Shown here: piece after piece, positions 10,067-17,906 of the stretch
How the letters are laid out: the number at the start of each line of letters is the position of its first letter
How positions within the stretch are numbered: position 1 is the first letter of the stretch
NCBI RefSeq assembly: GCF_003846175.1
Contig: NZ_ML123044.1
Location: 677,713-737,865 of the forward strand
Direction: 5' to 3'
Length of the DNA: 60,153 nucleotides
Source of the DNA: Streptomyces sp. ADI95-17
GTDB taxonomy: Bacteria > Actinomycetota > Actinomycetes > Streptomycetales > Streptomycetaceae
The notes under the pieces: model-generated
Database searches by the model: none
What the model saw: only the letters and a program-made list of their open reading frames with translations
Told to the model about the DNA's origin: nothing
Translations under genes and position numbers: made by a program

Positions 10067-10747
10067 TCAGTTCCGGACCCGCAGGCGGTCGGTACTGTCC
10101 TCGCTCGGCTGTACGACGACGATGCCCTGGCCGGAGAACGCCATCTGGTACGCCTCGCCGCTGCCCCGCCCGATGAGCGAGGAGGCCTTGAAGCTGCGCT
10201 TGCCCTTCACCTTGAGGTTCGGGGACCACGCCACGAGGGCGTCCGGGTCGACGTAGGTCTCGTCCTCGCCACGTCCGCAGTCGACGACGATCGGTGTGCC
10301 GCGCGAGGTGATCGCGACCCAGCCGGTGCCCGAGATGCAGACGTTCCACAGGCCCTGGCCGGCGAACTTGGCGAGGCCCTTGACGCGCTCCACGCCCCAG
10401 GTGAGATGCCCGTCGAAGGCCAGGACGTTGGTGCCGTTGACCGAGAGGGAGTCGTTGTTGAGGTTGATGACGATCACATCGGCGCCGTAGTCGGCGAGGT
10501 AGAGCAGTCCGTCGCCGGAGCACTTCATGATCGGTGCGCCCTCGCCGGTGATCCACTGGGAGGCGATCTGCCGGACGGCGGGCGGGTTGGGTTCGTACTG
10601 GATGAAGCCCTCGTACGCGACCATCGAGCCGGTACGTGCGTAGAGGTCCTGGCCGGTGGCCATGGCGACCTTGAGCATCGTGCGGCCGTGGTTCTCCATA
10701 CGGGCCGTGACGGGGGTCGGGGCGTAGCCCGCGAGCTGCTGGTTCAT
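10067..10747 (-). CDS. AIM24 family protein (second gene of operon)
   Basis: 226 residues from ATG at 10747, with GGGAG upstream. A full AIM24 domain and little else: ARTGSMVAYEGFIQYEP, MKCSGDGLLYLADYGADVIVINLN and ISGTGWVAITSRGTPIVVD match the repeated strand pattern of its two neighbours. It begins 11 bases after the TerD-AIM24 fusion and ends 19 bases before the third paralogue, so the three are almost certainly one transcript. Role unknown. Confidence 0.88.
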   Translation of the reverse strand: MNQQLAGYAPTPVTARMENHGRTMLKVAMATGQDLYARTGSMVAYEGFIQYEPNPPAVRQIASQWITGEGAPIMKCSGDGLLYLADYGADVIVINLNNDSLSVNGTNVLAFDGHLTWGVERVKGLAKFAGQGLWNVCISGTGWVAITSRGTPIVVDCGRGEDETYVDPDALVAWSPNLKVKGKRSFKASSLIGRGSGEAYQMAFSGQGIVVVQPSEDSTDRLRVRN

Positions 10748-10758
10748 GACGGGCTCCC

Positions 10759-12420
10759 TCAGACCTCGTAGGGCTGGACGACGATGAAGTTGCCGGGAGC
10801 GCCCCGGAACTGGAGGTTCACGGTCTCCCCGCTGTGTCCCGGGTACGCGTTGCGGCGCAGCCGGACCTGGCTGGAGATGATCACCTGGGACGCGGCCGAC
10901 CAGGCCACGACGGCGTTGCAGTCGGCGAAGGTGGTCGGCGTGACCGGCAGGACGACAGGGACGCCGTGGGTCTTGACGATGACCGTGCCGGTGCCCTGGA
11001 ACTGCATGGTGAACAGGGCGCCACCGGGGATGCCGTGGCCCTCGATCCGGCGGACCTCGTGCTGCAGCGACTCGTCGAAGGCGAGGACGTTCTCCGCCGA
11101 GACGCAGATGCCGTCGCCCTGGAGCTCGATGGCGTGCAGATGGGAGCCGTCCTCGGCGAGGAAGACCTGCCCGCGGCCGCTGCAGCGCATCAGCTGCATT
11201 TCCTGGCCGGTGGCGTTGCCGACGATACGGCCGGCGAAACCGGCGCCCTTGTAGCCGAAGTCGACCTTGCCCTGGTACATCACCATGCTGCCCTGGCGGG
11301 CGAGCACCGGCGTACCGCCCATGGTGAGGTCGACCCGCATGAGCTGCTGGTTCTGCGGGGTCCAGCGCTGTCCGGTGGGCGTCTCCTTGTACGGCTGGAG
11401 CGCCGCCTGGAGACCGGCACCGGCCTGCGGAACGCCTTGCGGCACGCCCTGGGGCATACCGGGCGGCTGCATTCCCGGCGGCTGCATGCCGGGAGGCTGC
11501 TGACCGTACGGAGCCGGGGCCTGCTGACCGTACTGGCCGGGAGGCTGCTGGCCGTACGGGGCGGCGGGGGGCACCTGGCCGGGGATCTGCCCGAACTGCG
11601 GCTGCTGGGGCGGCTGCCCGTACGGAGCGGGGGCGGGGGCGGGCGGCGGCACCGTGCCGCCCTGCGGTGCCAGCGGCGCCGCCATCGTCGGCGCGGCGTG
11701 CATCTGCTGCTGCGGCGTGGGCGGCGGGGCCGGGGCGGGCGGAGCACCGAAGGACGGCGCCGGCTGCGGGGGCTGGGGTGCCTGCGGTGCGGGCGGGGCA
11801 CCGAAGGACGGGGCGGGGGCCGGTGCGGCAGCCTGGGCCGGCGGGGCGAACGACGGCGCCGCGGCCTGCGGCTGAGGTGCGGCGGGCTCCTCCTCGGCGA
11901 CCTCGCCGCCGAAGTTCTTCAGCAGCGCGTCGAGGCCGCCGTCGAAGCCCTGGCCGACCGCGGCGAACCGCCAGACGTCCTTCAGGTAGAAGTCGCCCAG
12001 CATCACCGCGCGCTCGGTGGTGAACTCCGAACCGTTGAAGGCGTACCTGACGACTTCCTCGCCACCCGCGACGATCCGGATGTATCCGGGGCCGACCTGG
12101 GACATCTGTCCGGCCCCGTCGACCGTCGCGGTGAACGACAGCTTGTGGATGTTCGCCGGAATGCGGTCCAGGGTGACGCGGAACGACTCGGTGTCGCCGG
12201 CCTGGGCGCCGAGGAGCTGAATGGACTCCTCGGGCGATTTAGGCTGATTGAAGAAGATGAAATACCGGTCGTCGGAGAGCTGCTCATTGGCGTCGAGGCC
12301 GAAGCAGCTGATGTCAAAGGTCAGTCCCTGACCGGCGATCTGCACACCTACGTACAGATCCGTCCCCGGCGTGAGATCGCTGATCTTGGCCTTGTGGCCG
12401 CGTTGGAATTCCCTGGCCAT
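10759..12420 (-). CDS. TerD-AIM24 fusion protein
   Basis: 553 residues from ATG at 12420 (MAREFQRGHKAKISDL). Residues ~1-175 form a TerD (tellurium-resistance/stress) domain with the acidic, probably Ca2+-binding segment DISCFGLDANEQLSDDRYF and the strand YFIFFNQPKSPEESIQLLG. Residues ~180-365 are a Pro/Gln/Ala/Gly linker with repeats such as APPAP and PPGMQ. Residues ~370-553 are an AIM24 domain (VLARQGSMVMYQGKVDFGY, LMRCSGRGQVFLAEDG). First gene of a three-gene operon. TerD proteins act in metal- or envelope-stress complexes; a Ca2+-responsive scaffold is inference. Confidence 0.9.
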   Translation of the reverse strand: MAREFQRGHKAKISDLTPGTDLYVGVQIAGQGLTFDISCFGLDANEQLSDDRYFIFFNQPKSPEESIQLLGAQAGDTESFRVTLDRIPANIHKLSFTATVDGAGQMSQVGPGYIRIVAGGEEVVRYAFNGSEFTTERAVMLGDFYLKDVWRFAAVGQGFDGGLDALLKNFGGEVAEEEPAAPQPQAAAPSFAPPAQAAAPAPAPSFGAPPAPQAPQPPQPAPSFGAPPAPAPPPTPQQQMHAAPTMAAPLAPQGGTVPPPAPAPAPYGQPPQQPQFGQIPGQVPPAAPYGQQPPGQYGQQAPAPYGQQPPGMQPPGMQPPGMPQGVPQGVPQAGAGLQAALQPYKETPTGQRWTPQNQQLMRVDLTMGGTPVLARQGSMVMYQGKVDFGYKGAGFAGRIVGNATGQEMQLMRCSGRGQVFLAEDGSHLHAIELQGDGICVSAENVLAFDESLQHEVRRIEGHGIPGGALFTMQFQGTGTVIVKTHGVPVVLPVTPTTFADCNAVVAWSAASQVIISSQVRLRRNAYPGHSGETVNLQFRGAPGNFIVVQPYEV

Positions 12421-12527
12421 GCGTAACGACCGTCCCCCATCCCGAATGTGAATGCGTCGCGTCAGGCTAACCGCAAAGTCCGACATCGAGCTAAGTCGGT
12501 ACACACCCGGTACAGAATCGGTGGACG

Positions 12528-13172
12528 TCACTCACCGCGCGCGGCGGGCAGCTGGGGCAGCCGGTCGGCCGCCACCACGCCCTCCAGGTAACCGCGCGCC
12601 CGCTCGGTACGCGGGTACGCCTCCAGCAGCCGCCAGAAGCGCGGGCCGTGACCGGGAACGAGCAGGTGGGCCAGCTCGTGGACCAGCACGTAGTCGACGA
12701 CGTACTCGGGCATGCCCTGCAAGCGGTGCGACAGACGGATGCTGCCCTCCGCCGGGGTGCAGGACCCCCAGCGGGTGTTCTGGTTGGTCACCCACCGCAC
12801 CGAAGCGGGCCTGGCCCGGCCCTCGAAGTACTGGGCGGACAACCGCTCGGCGCGCTCGGCGAGTTCGCTGTCGCCGAAGACGCGTCTGCTCTCCTGTGCC
12901 GCGAGCTTGTCGAGCATCACGTTCACCCAGCGCTGCTCCTCGGCCTCCGACATCCGGGCCGGGATGAGCACGATGGTGCGGTCGCCCTCCCGGTACGCGG
13001 AGACCGTTCTGCTGCGGCGGTTGCTCCTGCGGACCTCGACCGCGCTCGTTGCCGAGGCGCGGGGCGGACGGTCCGTCGCGCTGCGCTGCGGGGTTCCGGC
13101 ACTGCGCTGCGGGGTTCCGGCACTGCGCGCGGGGGTCTCCCCGGCGATTCCGGGTGACGGGTCGGCGGGCAC
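12528..13172 (-). CDS. YgjP-type M48-like zinc metallopeptidase (DUF45)
   Basis: 214 residues. The catalytic zinc site is HELAHL followed by HGPRFW, and the preceding NTRWGSCTPAEGSIRLSHRL block is diagnostic of the YgjP/DUF45 family. The first ~45 residues are low complexity, with AGTPQRS repeats encoded by a near-perfect 21-bp tandem repeat (about 13079-13141), so the true start may be further in, for example near EVRRSNRRSRTVSAYREGD. No membrane segment; a cytoplasmic enzyme with unknown substrate. It ends 107 bases from the start of the TerD-AIM24 gene. Confidence 0.82.
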   Translation of the reverse strand: MPADPSPGIAGETPARSAGTPQRSAGTPQRSATDRPPRASATSAVEVRRSNRRSRTVSAYREGDRTIVLIPARMSEAEEQRWVNVMLDKLAAQESRRVFGDSELAERAERLSAQYFEGRARPASVRWVTNQNTRWGSCTPAEGSIRLSHRLQGMPEYVVDYVLVHELAHLLVPGHGPRFWRLLEAYPRTERARGYLEGVVAADRLPQLPAARGE

Positions 13173-13408
13173 GCCACGACGTTACCCGGTGGTGGCGGGG
13201 GAAGTCCCGTCTCCGGACGGTTCACGCTTGATCCACTCCATGGCATGCACCATTTGAACGACTAATACCCCATGCCTGTGGATAACTTTCTGCACGCTTC
13301 GGCGCCTGCCTGCATTCTGACAACGGATCTCGCGAAGATCACGGGCAGCGGCCCGCGAGCGGGGATCAGGGAACCGCAGGGATCAAGGAACTCAGACCGG
13401 GGGTAACC

Positions 13409-14554
13409 GTGCATCCGATGTTGAAGCCCGCACTGCGCCGCGCATGGCGCGGCCGGGGCACCGTGCAATTCGGTGTGACTCGCGCCCATGCCGTGAAGTT
13501 CGGCCCACTGGATATCGCCACGGGAAGTTTTCTGGAACTGCTCGACGGAACACGCGGCCTGCCGCTGCTGCGCGAGGAGGCCCGCGCACTGGACCTGTCG
13601 GACCATCAAGCGGAGATCTTGGTGCGCCGGTTGATGAACGCGGGGCTGGTCGACGACGTACGGGCCGGCGGCCCGGAGGCCGACGCGTTACGGAACAGGC
13701 CGGGCGCCCTGGACCGGCACCGCCCCGATCTGGCGTCGCTCTCCGTCGTCCATCCCGAACCGGGCGGCGGGATGCGGCGGCTGGCGGCCCGTCGGGCGAT
13801 GCGGGTCCAGGTGCGCGGTGCGGGACGGGTCGGTGCCGCGATCGCGGCGGTGCTGTCCGGGTCAGGGGTGGGCCGGGTGGAGGTTCTGGACGGCGGGCAC
13901 ACCGAGCCGTGCGACATCTCGCCCGGCGGGCTTCCGCCGGCGTCCGTCGGGGAGCGCAGGGACACGGCCGCCCGGCAGTTGGTGCGCAGATCCGCCGCAG
14001 GTCCGGCTCCCCGGGCGGCGGAGACGGCGGGCTCCCCGGCCGGTGGCGAGCCGGGTCTGTCACTGATCGTGATGGCCCCTCGCGACAGCTTCACCGCGTA
14101 CGTCCCCGACCCCCGTGCGGCCGAACCGTGGATCACGTCGGGAACGCCTCATCTCTACGCCGGGGTGATGGAGGCGACGGGGTTCGTCGGACCCCTGGTC
14201 CTGCCCGGGGGTACGGCCTGCGCGGGATGCCTGGCACTGGACCGCGCGGCCGGGGACGAGGACTGGACGAGGATGCTGTCCCAGTGGCAGTCCGGGCGGC
14301 GAACTGCCGTGCAGGCCTGTGACCTGGGGCTGGCGACGGCGGTCGCCGGGCTCGCGGCGGCCCACGCACTGTCCTTCCTGGACGGCGAACTGCCCGCGAG
14401 CACGGGGACCCGCTGGGAGGCCGCGCTGCCGCTGTTGGACTGGCGGGCCGAGCGGTTGGGGCCTCATCCCGACTGTTCCTGTGGAGCGGCTGGGCACACT
14501 GACCGGGAGGGCTCCTCCGGGACCGGAACGATGCAGGACACAATGGCCGGGTAA
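13409..14554 (+). CDS. degenerate ThiF/E1-like family protein
   Basis: 381 residues from GTG at 13409 (an in-frame ATG is at 13418). An N-terminal wing (~1-95) resembles a winged-helix peptide-binding region (LELLDGTRGLPLLREEARAL). It is followed by a Rossmann-like VQVRGAGRVGAAIAAVLSGSGVGRVEVLD, and by PHLYAGVMEATGFVGPLVLPG with two Cys pairs (CAGC and CSC) where E1-like enzymes bind zinc. Residues that adenylate substrates in true E1 enzymes are not evident after the DGGHTEPCDIS loop. The layout is like the ThiF-like partner proteins of azole-forming peptide pathways, but no precursor peptide or cyclodehydratase is nearby. Function unassigned. Confidence 0.75.
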   Translation: MHPMLKPALRRAWRGRGTVQFGVTRAHAVKFGPLDIATGSFLELLDGTRGLPLLREEARALDLSDHQAEILVRRLMNAGLVDDVRAGGPEADALRNRPGALDRHRPDLASLSVVHPEPGGGMRRLAARRAMRVQVRGAGRVGAAIAAVLSGSGVGRVEVLDGGHTEPCDISPGGLPPASVGERRDTAARQLVRRSAAGPAPRAAETAGSPAGGEPGLSLIVMAPRDSFTAYVPDPRAAEPWITSGTPHLYAGVMEATGFVGPLVLPGGTACAGCLALDRAAGDEDWTRMLSQWQSGRRTAVQACDLGLATAVAGLAAAHALSFLDGELPASTGTRWEAALPLLDWRAERLGPHPDCSCGAAGHTDREGSSGTGTMQDTMAG

Positions 14555-14595
14555 CCGCCGCTCGCGGTACGGCAGTCTGGGATTTGGAGGGGCTC

Positions 14596-16080
14596 ATGTC
14601 TGATCTACCCCGGAAAGCGGTCACCCGCACCGCCAAGTTGGCCGCCCTGCCTCTGGGCTTCGCCGGCCGTGCCACGTGGGGTCTGGGCAAGCGGATCGGC
14701 GGGAGATCGGCGGAGCTGGTCGCCCGGGAGGTGCAGCAGCGGACCGCGGACCAGTTGTTCAAGGTCCTCGGCGAGTTGAAGGGCGGGGCGATGAAGCTCG
14801 GGCAGGCCCTGTCCGTCTTCGAGTCGGCGCTGCCCGAAGAGGTCGCCGGACCGTACCGGGCGGCGCTCACCAAGCTCCAGGAAGCCGCGCCGCCCATGCC
14901 CAGCGGTACGGTCCACGCGGTGCTGGAGGAGCGGCTCGGCGAGGACTGGCGGGAGTTGTTCCTCGAATTCGACGACAAGCCGTCGGCCGCCGCCTCGATC
15001 GGCCAGGTGCACCGGGCGGTCTGGCACGACGGGCGGAACGTCGCGGTGAAGGTGCAGTATCCGGGCGCGGGCGAGGCGCTGCTCTCGGACCTGACCCAAC
15101 TCAGCAGATTCGCCCGCCTGCTCGGCCCCCTGATTCCCGGGATGGACATCAAACCGCTGATCACGGAGCTGCGCGACCGGGTCTCGGAGGAGCTGGACTA
15201 CGAGCAGGAGGCGGGCTCGCAGCGGGATCATGCCGAGGAGTTCGCGGACGACCCGGATGTCGTGATCCCCGGCGTGGTGCACCAGTCCGACCAGGTGCTG
15301 GTGACGGAGTGGATGGACGGTGTCCCGCTGTCCGACGTGATCGCGGAGGGCACTCCGGAGCAGCGGGACCGGGCGGGGCAGCTGCTGGCGCGCTTCCTCT
15401 TCTCGGGGCCCGCGCGCACCGGCCTGCTGCACGCGGACCCGCATCCGGGCAACTTCCGGCTGCTGCCTCCGGACGAGGAGACCGGCGAGGACGGGCAGTG
15501 GCGGCTCGGAGTGCTGGACTTCGGGACGGTGGACCGGCTGCCGGGCGGTCTGCCGCAGACCATCGGGGACTCACTGCGGCTGACGCTGGCGGGCGAGGCG
15601 GAGGCGGTGTACGAGCTGTTGCGCGAGGAGGGGTTCGTCAAGGACACGATCGACCTCGATCCGGACGCGGTGCTCGATTACCTCCTCCCGATCATCGAGC
15701 CGGCCCAGGTGGAGGAGTTCACGTTCACCCGGAGCTGGATGCGCAATCAGGCGGCGCGGATCGCGGATCCCCGCTCCCCCGCCCACCAGCTCGGCAAGCA
15801 GCTGAATCTGCCGCCCGCCTATCTGCTGATACACCGGGTGACGTTGAGCACGATCGGCGTGCTGTGCCAGCTGGGTGCGACGGTGCGGCTGCGCGACGAG
15901 CTCGAATCCTGGTTGCCGGGCTTTCTGCCTGAGGACGAGCAGGAGCCCGCGGTACGGGAATCCGCGGTGCAGGAAGCCGCGGTGCAGGAAGCCGCGGGCC
16001 TGGAACCCGCAGTCCGGGAGCCCGAGATGCAGGGGCCCGCAGTGCAGGAGTTGGCGGGCGACGCGCCTCTGGGAGCGTAG
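14596..16080 (+). CDS. ABC1/AarF/UbiB-type atypical kinase
   Basis: 494 residues from ATG at 14596, with GGAGG 6 bases upstream. All ABC1 signatures are present: KxGQ (GGAMKLGQALSVFESALP), the Ala-rich nucleotide loop (AAASIGQVHRA), VKVQYPG, HADPHPGNF and GVLDFGTVDRLP (DFG). Such kinases/ATPases support isoprenoid-quinone metabolism or other membrane lipid pathways; the role in actinobacteria is unclear. Equivalent to Rv3197, next to whiB7 in both genomes. An unusual tail of seven pentapeptide repeats (consensus PAVQE) is encoded at 15946-16050. The gene starts 41 bases after the ThiF-like gene and is probably co-transcribed with it. Confidence 0.92.
   Translation: MSDLPRKAVTRTAKLAALPLGFAGRATWGLGKRIGGRSAELVAREVQQRTADQLFKVLGELKGGAMKLGQALSVFESALPEEVAGPYRAALTKLQEAAPPMPSGTVHAVLEERLGEDWRELFLEFDDKPSAAASIGQVHRAVWHDGRNVAVKVQYPGAGEALLSDLTQLSRFARLLGPLIPGMDIKPLITELRDRVSEELDYEQEAGSQRDHAEEFADDPDVVIPGVVHQSDQVLVTEWMDGVPLSDVIAEGTPEQRDRAGQLLARFLFSGPARTGLLHADPHPGNFRLLPPDEETGEDGQWRLGVLDFGTVDRLPGGLPQTIGDSLRLTLAGEAEAVYELLREEGFVKDTIDLDPDAVLDYLLPIIEPAQVEEFTFTRSWMRNQAARIADPRSPAHQLGKQLNLPPAYLLIHRVTLSTIGVLCQLGATVRLRDELESWLPGFLPEDEQEPAVRESAVQEAAVQEAAGLEPAVREPEMQGPAVQELAGDAPLGA
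15946..16050 (+). repeat. seven 15-bp tandem repeats inside the ABC1 kinase tail
   Basis: Seven consecutive imperfect 15-bp units encode PAVRE, SAVQE, AAVQE, AAGLE, PAVRE, PEMQG and PAVQE just before the stop. Likely a recent slippage expansion; copy number may differ between strains. Confidence 0.85.
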
Positions 16081-16120
16081 GTCCGGAGCTGCGTGGCTGG
16101 ATGTCGTGCCGCCGGCCGGG

Positions 16121-16336
16121 TCACCACCAGCCGGAGTCCAGTCTGCTCTCGATCGACCTGATGTGGGTGCGGGCGCACTCTTCGCAGAAGTACTGGCGTC
16201 TGCCGTTCTCCACGGAGCAGATCCAGGTCGGCGGCGCGGTCTCGCTCTCGGCGGAGCTGCCGCACAGGGCGCAGGTGACGACCGCGGCGTCGCTCTGCGC
16301 GGGTCGCTCAATCCGGTGCCGGTTCTCCTCGTCCAC
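16121..16336 (-). CDS. small zinc-ribbon protein
   Basis: About 71 residues from GTG at 16336 (VDEENRHRIERPAQSD); a GTG at 16384 would add 16 mostly Arg residues. Two CxxC pairs (CALCG and CEECA) plus an intervening TWICSVENG segment make a zinc-ribbon fold likely. The C terminus is RSIESRLDSGWW. It converges on the ABC1 kinase gene. Function not recognised; small zinc ribbons of this type often contact nucleic acid or protein partners. Confidence 0.72.
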   Translation of the reverse strand: MDEENRHRIERPAQSDAAVVTCALCGSSAESETAPPTWICSVENGRRQYFCEECARTHIRSIESRLDSGWW

Positions 16337-16390
16337 CTCGTGACGATATCTCCGTCGCCGCCGCGCCGCGCGGCGCCACCGCACAGCACG

Positions 16391-16425
16391 ACCGCGGGGC
16401 CGGTCCGTCTCGGACCGGCCCCGCG
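16391..16425. terminator. 16-bp stem hairpin
   Basis: A perfect 16-bp GC stem (16391-16406 with 16410-16425) and a TCT loop. It lies downstream of the wblC operon on the minus strand and upstream of the zinc-ribbon gene; most likely the wblC operon terminator. Confidence 0.65.
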
Positions 16426-16453
16426 GAAGGGGTACTGACTGTGGGTACTGAGT

Positions 16454-16482
16454 GCTGCCGGGCAGAGCGGCTGCCCGGCAGC
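16454..16482. terminator. 12-bp stem hairpin, second of a tandem pair
   Basis: A perfect 12-bp stem (16454-16465 with 16471-16482) and a 5-base loop, 25 bases after the stop of the small basic protein gene on the minus strand. It probably acts with the adjacent hairpin to end the wblC transcript. Confidence 0.6.
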
Positions 16483-16507
16483 GGGTGCTGCTGGTGTTCG
16501 GCCCGGC

Positions 16508-16867
16508 TCAGTGCATGACGGCCATGGCCAGCGCCCGGCGGGCGCGCATCGAAGCGCGCTCGGCCCGGCGCTGCATACGGCGCGCGTTGACCAGGCGTAC
16601 CGCCTGGCGCTCCGTGTCGGCCTCCCTCATGCGGTCGTGCATATGAGCACGAGCCAGGGCTTCTGGGATGAGTTGCATCTCGCGGGTCCTGTTCTGACGC
16701 GAGTCGTTCGCGCCGATGATCGTGACGTTCGGTGTTGCGGAGCCGACGGGCTCATTCGTGGGGACGGACATTGCTGCCTGATTTCGGGGATCGTGGGTGT
16801 GGGGGCGGTCGATGGTGCCGATGCGCTTCATGGGTTTGGGAGCCGCGGCCCCCAGTCCGGCGATCAC
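16508..16867 (-). CDS. small basic protein overlapping the wblC stop
   Basis: 119 residues if started at the GTG at 16867, which overlaps the wblC stop by 4 bases (GTGA) and implies translational coupling. ATG at 16831 and ATG at 16771 (MSVPTNEPVG) are alternatives, none with a strong ribosome-binding site. The C-terminal half is rich in Arg, Ala and Met (VRLVNARRMQRRAERASMRARRALAMAV) and probably helical. No known domain. Its position suggests co-expression with WblC, i.e. induction by ribosome-targeting antibiotics (inference). Confidence 0.6.
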   Translation of the reverse strand: MIAGLGAAAPKPMKRIGTIDRPHTHDPRNQAAMSVPTNEPVGSATPNVTIIGANDSRQNRTREMQLIPEALARAHMHDRMREADTERQAVRLVNARRMQRRAERASMRARRALAMAVMH

Positions 16868-17232
16868 GCCGCGACCGGGTTCTTACGCGGACGACCACGC
16901 GGCCGCTTGCGAGCGACGACGACGCCCTGGATGAAGAGCTCACCGCCCCAGACGCCCCACGGCTCGCGACGCTCCTTGGCGCCGGCGAGGCAGGCCTCGA
17001 CGAGCGGGCAGGTGCGGCAGAGGGACTTGGCGTACTCGACGTCGGCGGGCGACTCCGCGAAGAAGACCTCCGGGTCGTAGGAGCGGCACGGGACGGGCAC
17101 GCCGAGGTTCTCGATGGCGTCGTCGAGCGCGGTGAGCGCAGTGAGGGGGAACAAGGTGGAGTCCTCCGTGAGGCCGGGCGGCGGGATCGTGTCGGAAGGC
17201 GGTACGGACGGGGCGTGCGCTTCGAGTTGCAC
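16864..17232 (-). CDS. wblC: WhiB-family transcription factor WblC (WhiB7)
   Basis: 122 residues from GTG at 17232 (start QLEAHAPSVPPSDTIPPPG). The four Fe-S cluster cysteines are in VPCRSYDPEVFF, SLCRTCPLVEACL. The G(V/I)WGG turn is present (WGVWGGE). The C-terminal AT-hook RKRPRGRPRKN is diagnostic of the WhiB7/WblC subgroup, which binds the principal sigma factor and AT-rich DNA to switch on intrinsic antibiotic-resistance genes. The frame is open upstream but runs through the leader terminator, so the GTG start is preferred. Preceded by a ~600-base leader with an upstream ORF and an intrinsic terminator. Confidence 0.95.
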   Translation of the reverse strand: MQLEAHAPSVPPSDTIPPPGLTEDSTLFPLTALTALDDAIENLGVPVPCRSYDPEVFFAESPADVEYAKSLCRTCPLVEACLAGAKERREPWGVWGGELFIQGVVVARKRPRGRPRKNPVAA

Positions 17233-17339
17233 GGTGGGTGGTGTCCTCGTCTGGTCGTTCCGGCCTGTTGGCCGGGTGGCGGCTGGTACCGGGTGTTGCT
17301 TGTCCCGAGGCTCCTTCGCGCTGTCTCGTCCGTTCGGAC

Positions 17340-17381
17340 AAAACAAAAGGGCCGCGGATCCCGAGTGGGGTTCCGCGGCCC
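17340..17381 (-). terminator. intrinsic terminator (attenuator) in the wblC leader
   Basis: On the minus strand a 10-bp GC stem (17372-17381 with 17349-17358) is followed at once by TTTTGTTTT (17340-17348). It sits 25 bases after the upstream ORF stop and ~110 bases before the wblC start: the layout of a transcription attenuator. One of the few terminators here with a true T-tract. Confidence 0.85.
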
Positions 17382-17392
17382 TGAAGGCGCCG

Positions 17393-17411
17393 GCCTGATG
17401 GTGAATCAGGC
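17393..17411 (-). promoter_or_regulatory. hairpin enclosing the upstream ORF stop codon
   Basis: A 7-bp stem (17393-17399 with 17405-17411) and a 5-base loop; the TGA of the upstream ORF (17406-17408) is inside one arm. A ribosome terminating here would melt this stem, a plausible link between translation and the downstream terminator. Role inferred. Confidence 0.5.
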
Positions 17412-17741
17412 TGGATCACTCCAGGGTTCAGGCCCACGGAAGGCCCACATCGTGTGGTGCTGCATCGTCTGCTTCTTGGCGCCGGATTCCGCTCCCGCAC
17501 CGACGGCCGCAAAGGCATAGGCCTGGGCCTGCCCCTTCGCTACTGCTGCTGCCGGTGCCTGAGCCGGTCGCTCATTGCGCTCCTGCACGGGGAGGCTCGC
17601 CGGGGACAGCGGACGTGCGACAGAAATGCCGGACAGACCGGTGCCACGGAGCGAGGACTCGGAAGAGCAGGCGAGGCCGAGCGAGCAGGCGGAGACGACC
17701 GAAAGATCGGTCATTTTGTTGGTCTTGATGATGCTGATCAC
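17406..17741 (-). CDS. upstream ORF (leader peptide) of wblC
   Basis: 111 codons from GTG at 17741, preceded by a strong AGGAGG site 9 bases away. The N terminus is ISIIKTNKMTDLSVVSACSL; the rest is Ala/Pro/Gln-rich with no known domain, ending AFRGPEPWSDPA. It ends 25 bases before the leader terminator and begins about 105 bases after a WhiB7-like promoter. Knowledge: in mycobacteria and streptomycetes whiB7/wblC is controlled by an upstream ORF coupled to attenuation, with ribosome stalling by antibiotics allowing read-through. The peptide itself may have no function beyond being translated. Confidence 0.7.
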   Translation of the reverse strand: MISIIKTNKMTDLSVVSACSLGLACSSESSLRGTGLSGISVARPLSPASLPVQERNERPAQAPAAAVAKGQAQAYAFAAVGAGAESGAKKQTMQHHTMWAFRGPEPWSDPA

Positions 17742-17853
17742 TTCAATCGCCTCCTCTCGGCGTCTCGGGCGGACCGGCGGGCCGGTCCTACGTATTCGGA
17801 TAAGTACAGCACAGGACCAGGGCTTCAGAGAAGTCGCTGTTCCCGTGGTTAAG

Positions 17854-17893
17854 AACCTATGGTGATGACTGGGGCAGGCGCAAACTATTTTTT
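17854..17893 (-). promoter_or_regulatory. WhiB7-type promoter of wblC
   Basis: Minus strand: AT-rich AAAAAATA (17886-17893) just upstream of a -35-like TTGCGC (17878-17883), 18-base spacer, -10 TAGGTT (17854-17859). The AT element abutting the -35 is what the WhiB7 AT-hook recognises, so autoregulation is expected. Predicted transcript start near 17847. Confidence 0.6.
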
Positions 17894-17906
17894 CGACGAG
17901 TTCTTC

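Noticed and set aside
13079..13141. 21-bp tandem repeat in the YgjP-type gene as a regulatory element
   Set aside because: It sits within the frame and just encodes AGTPQRS repeats in a low-complexity N terminus; simple slippage is enough.
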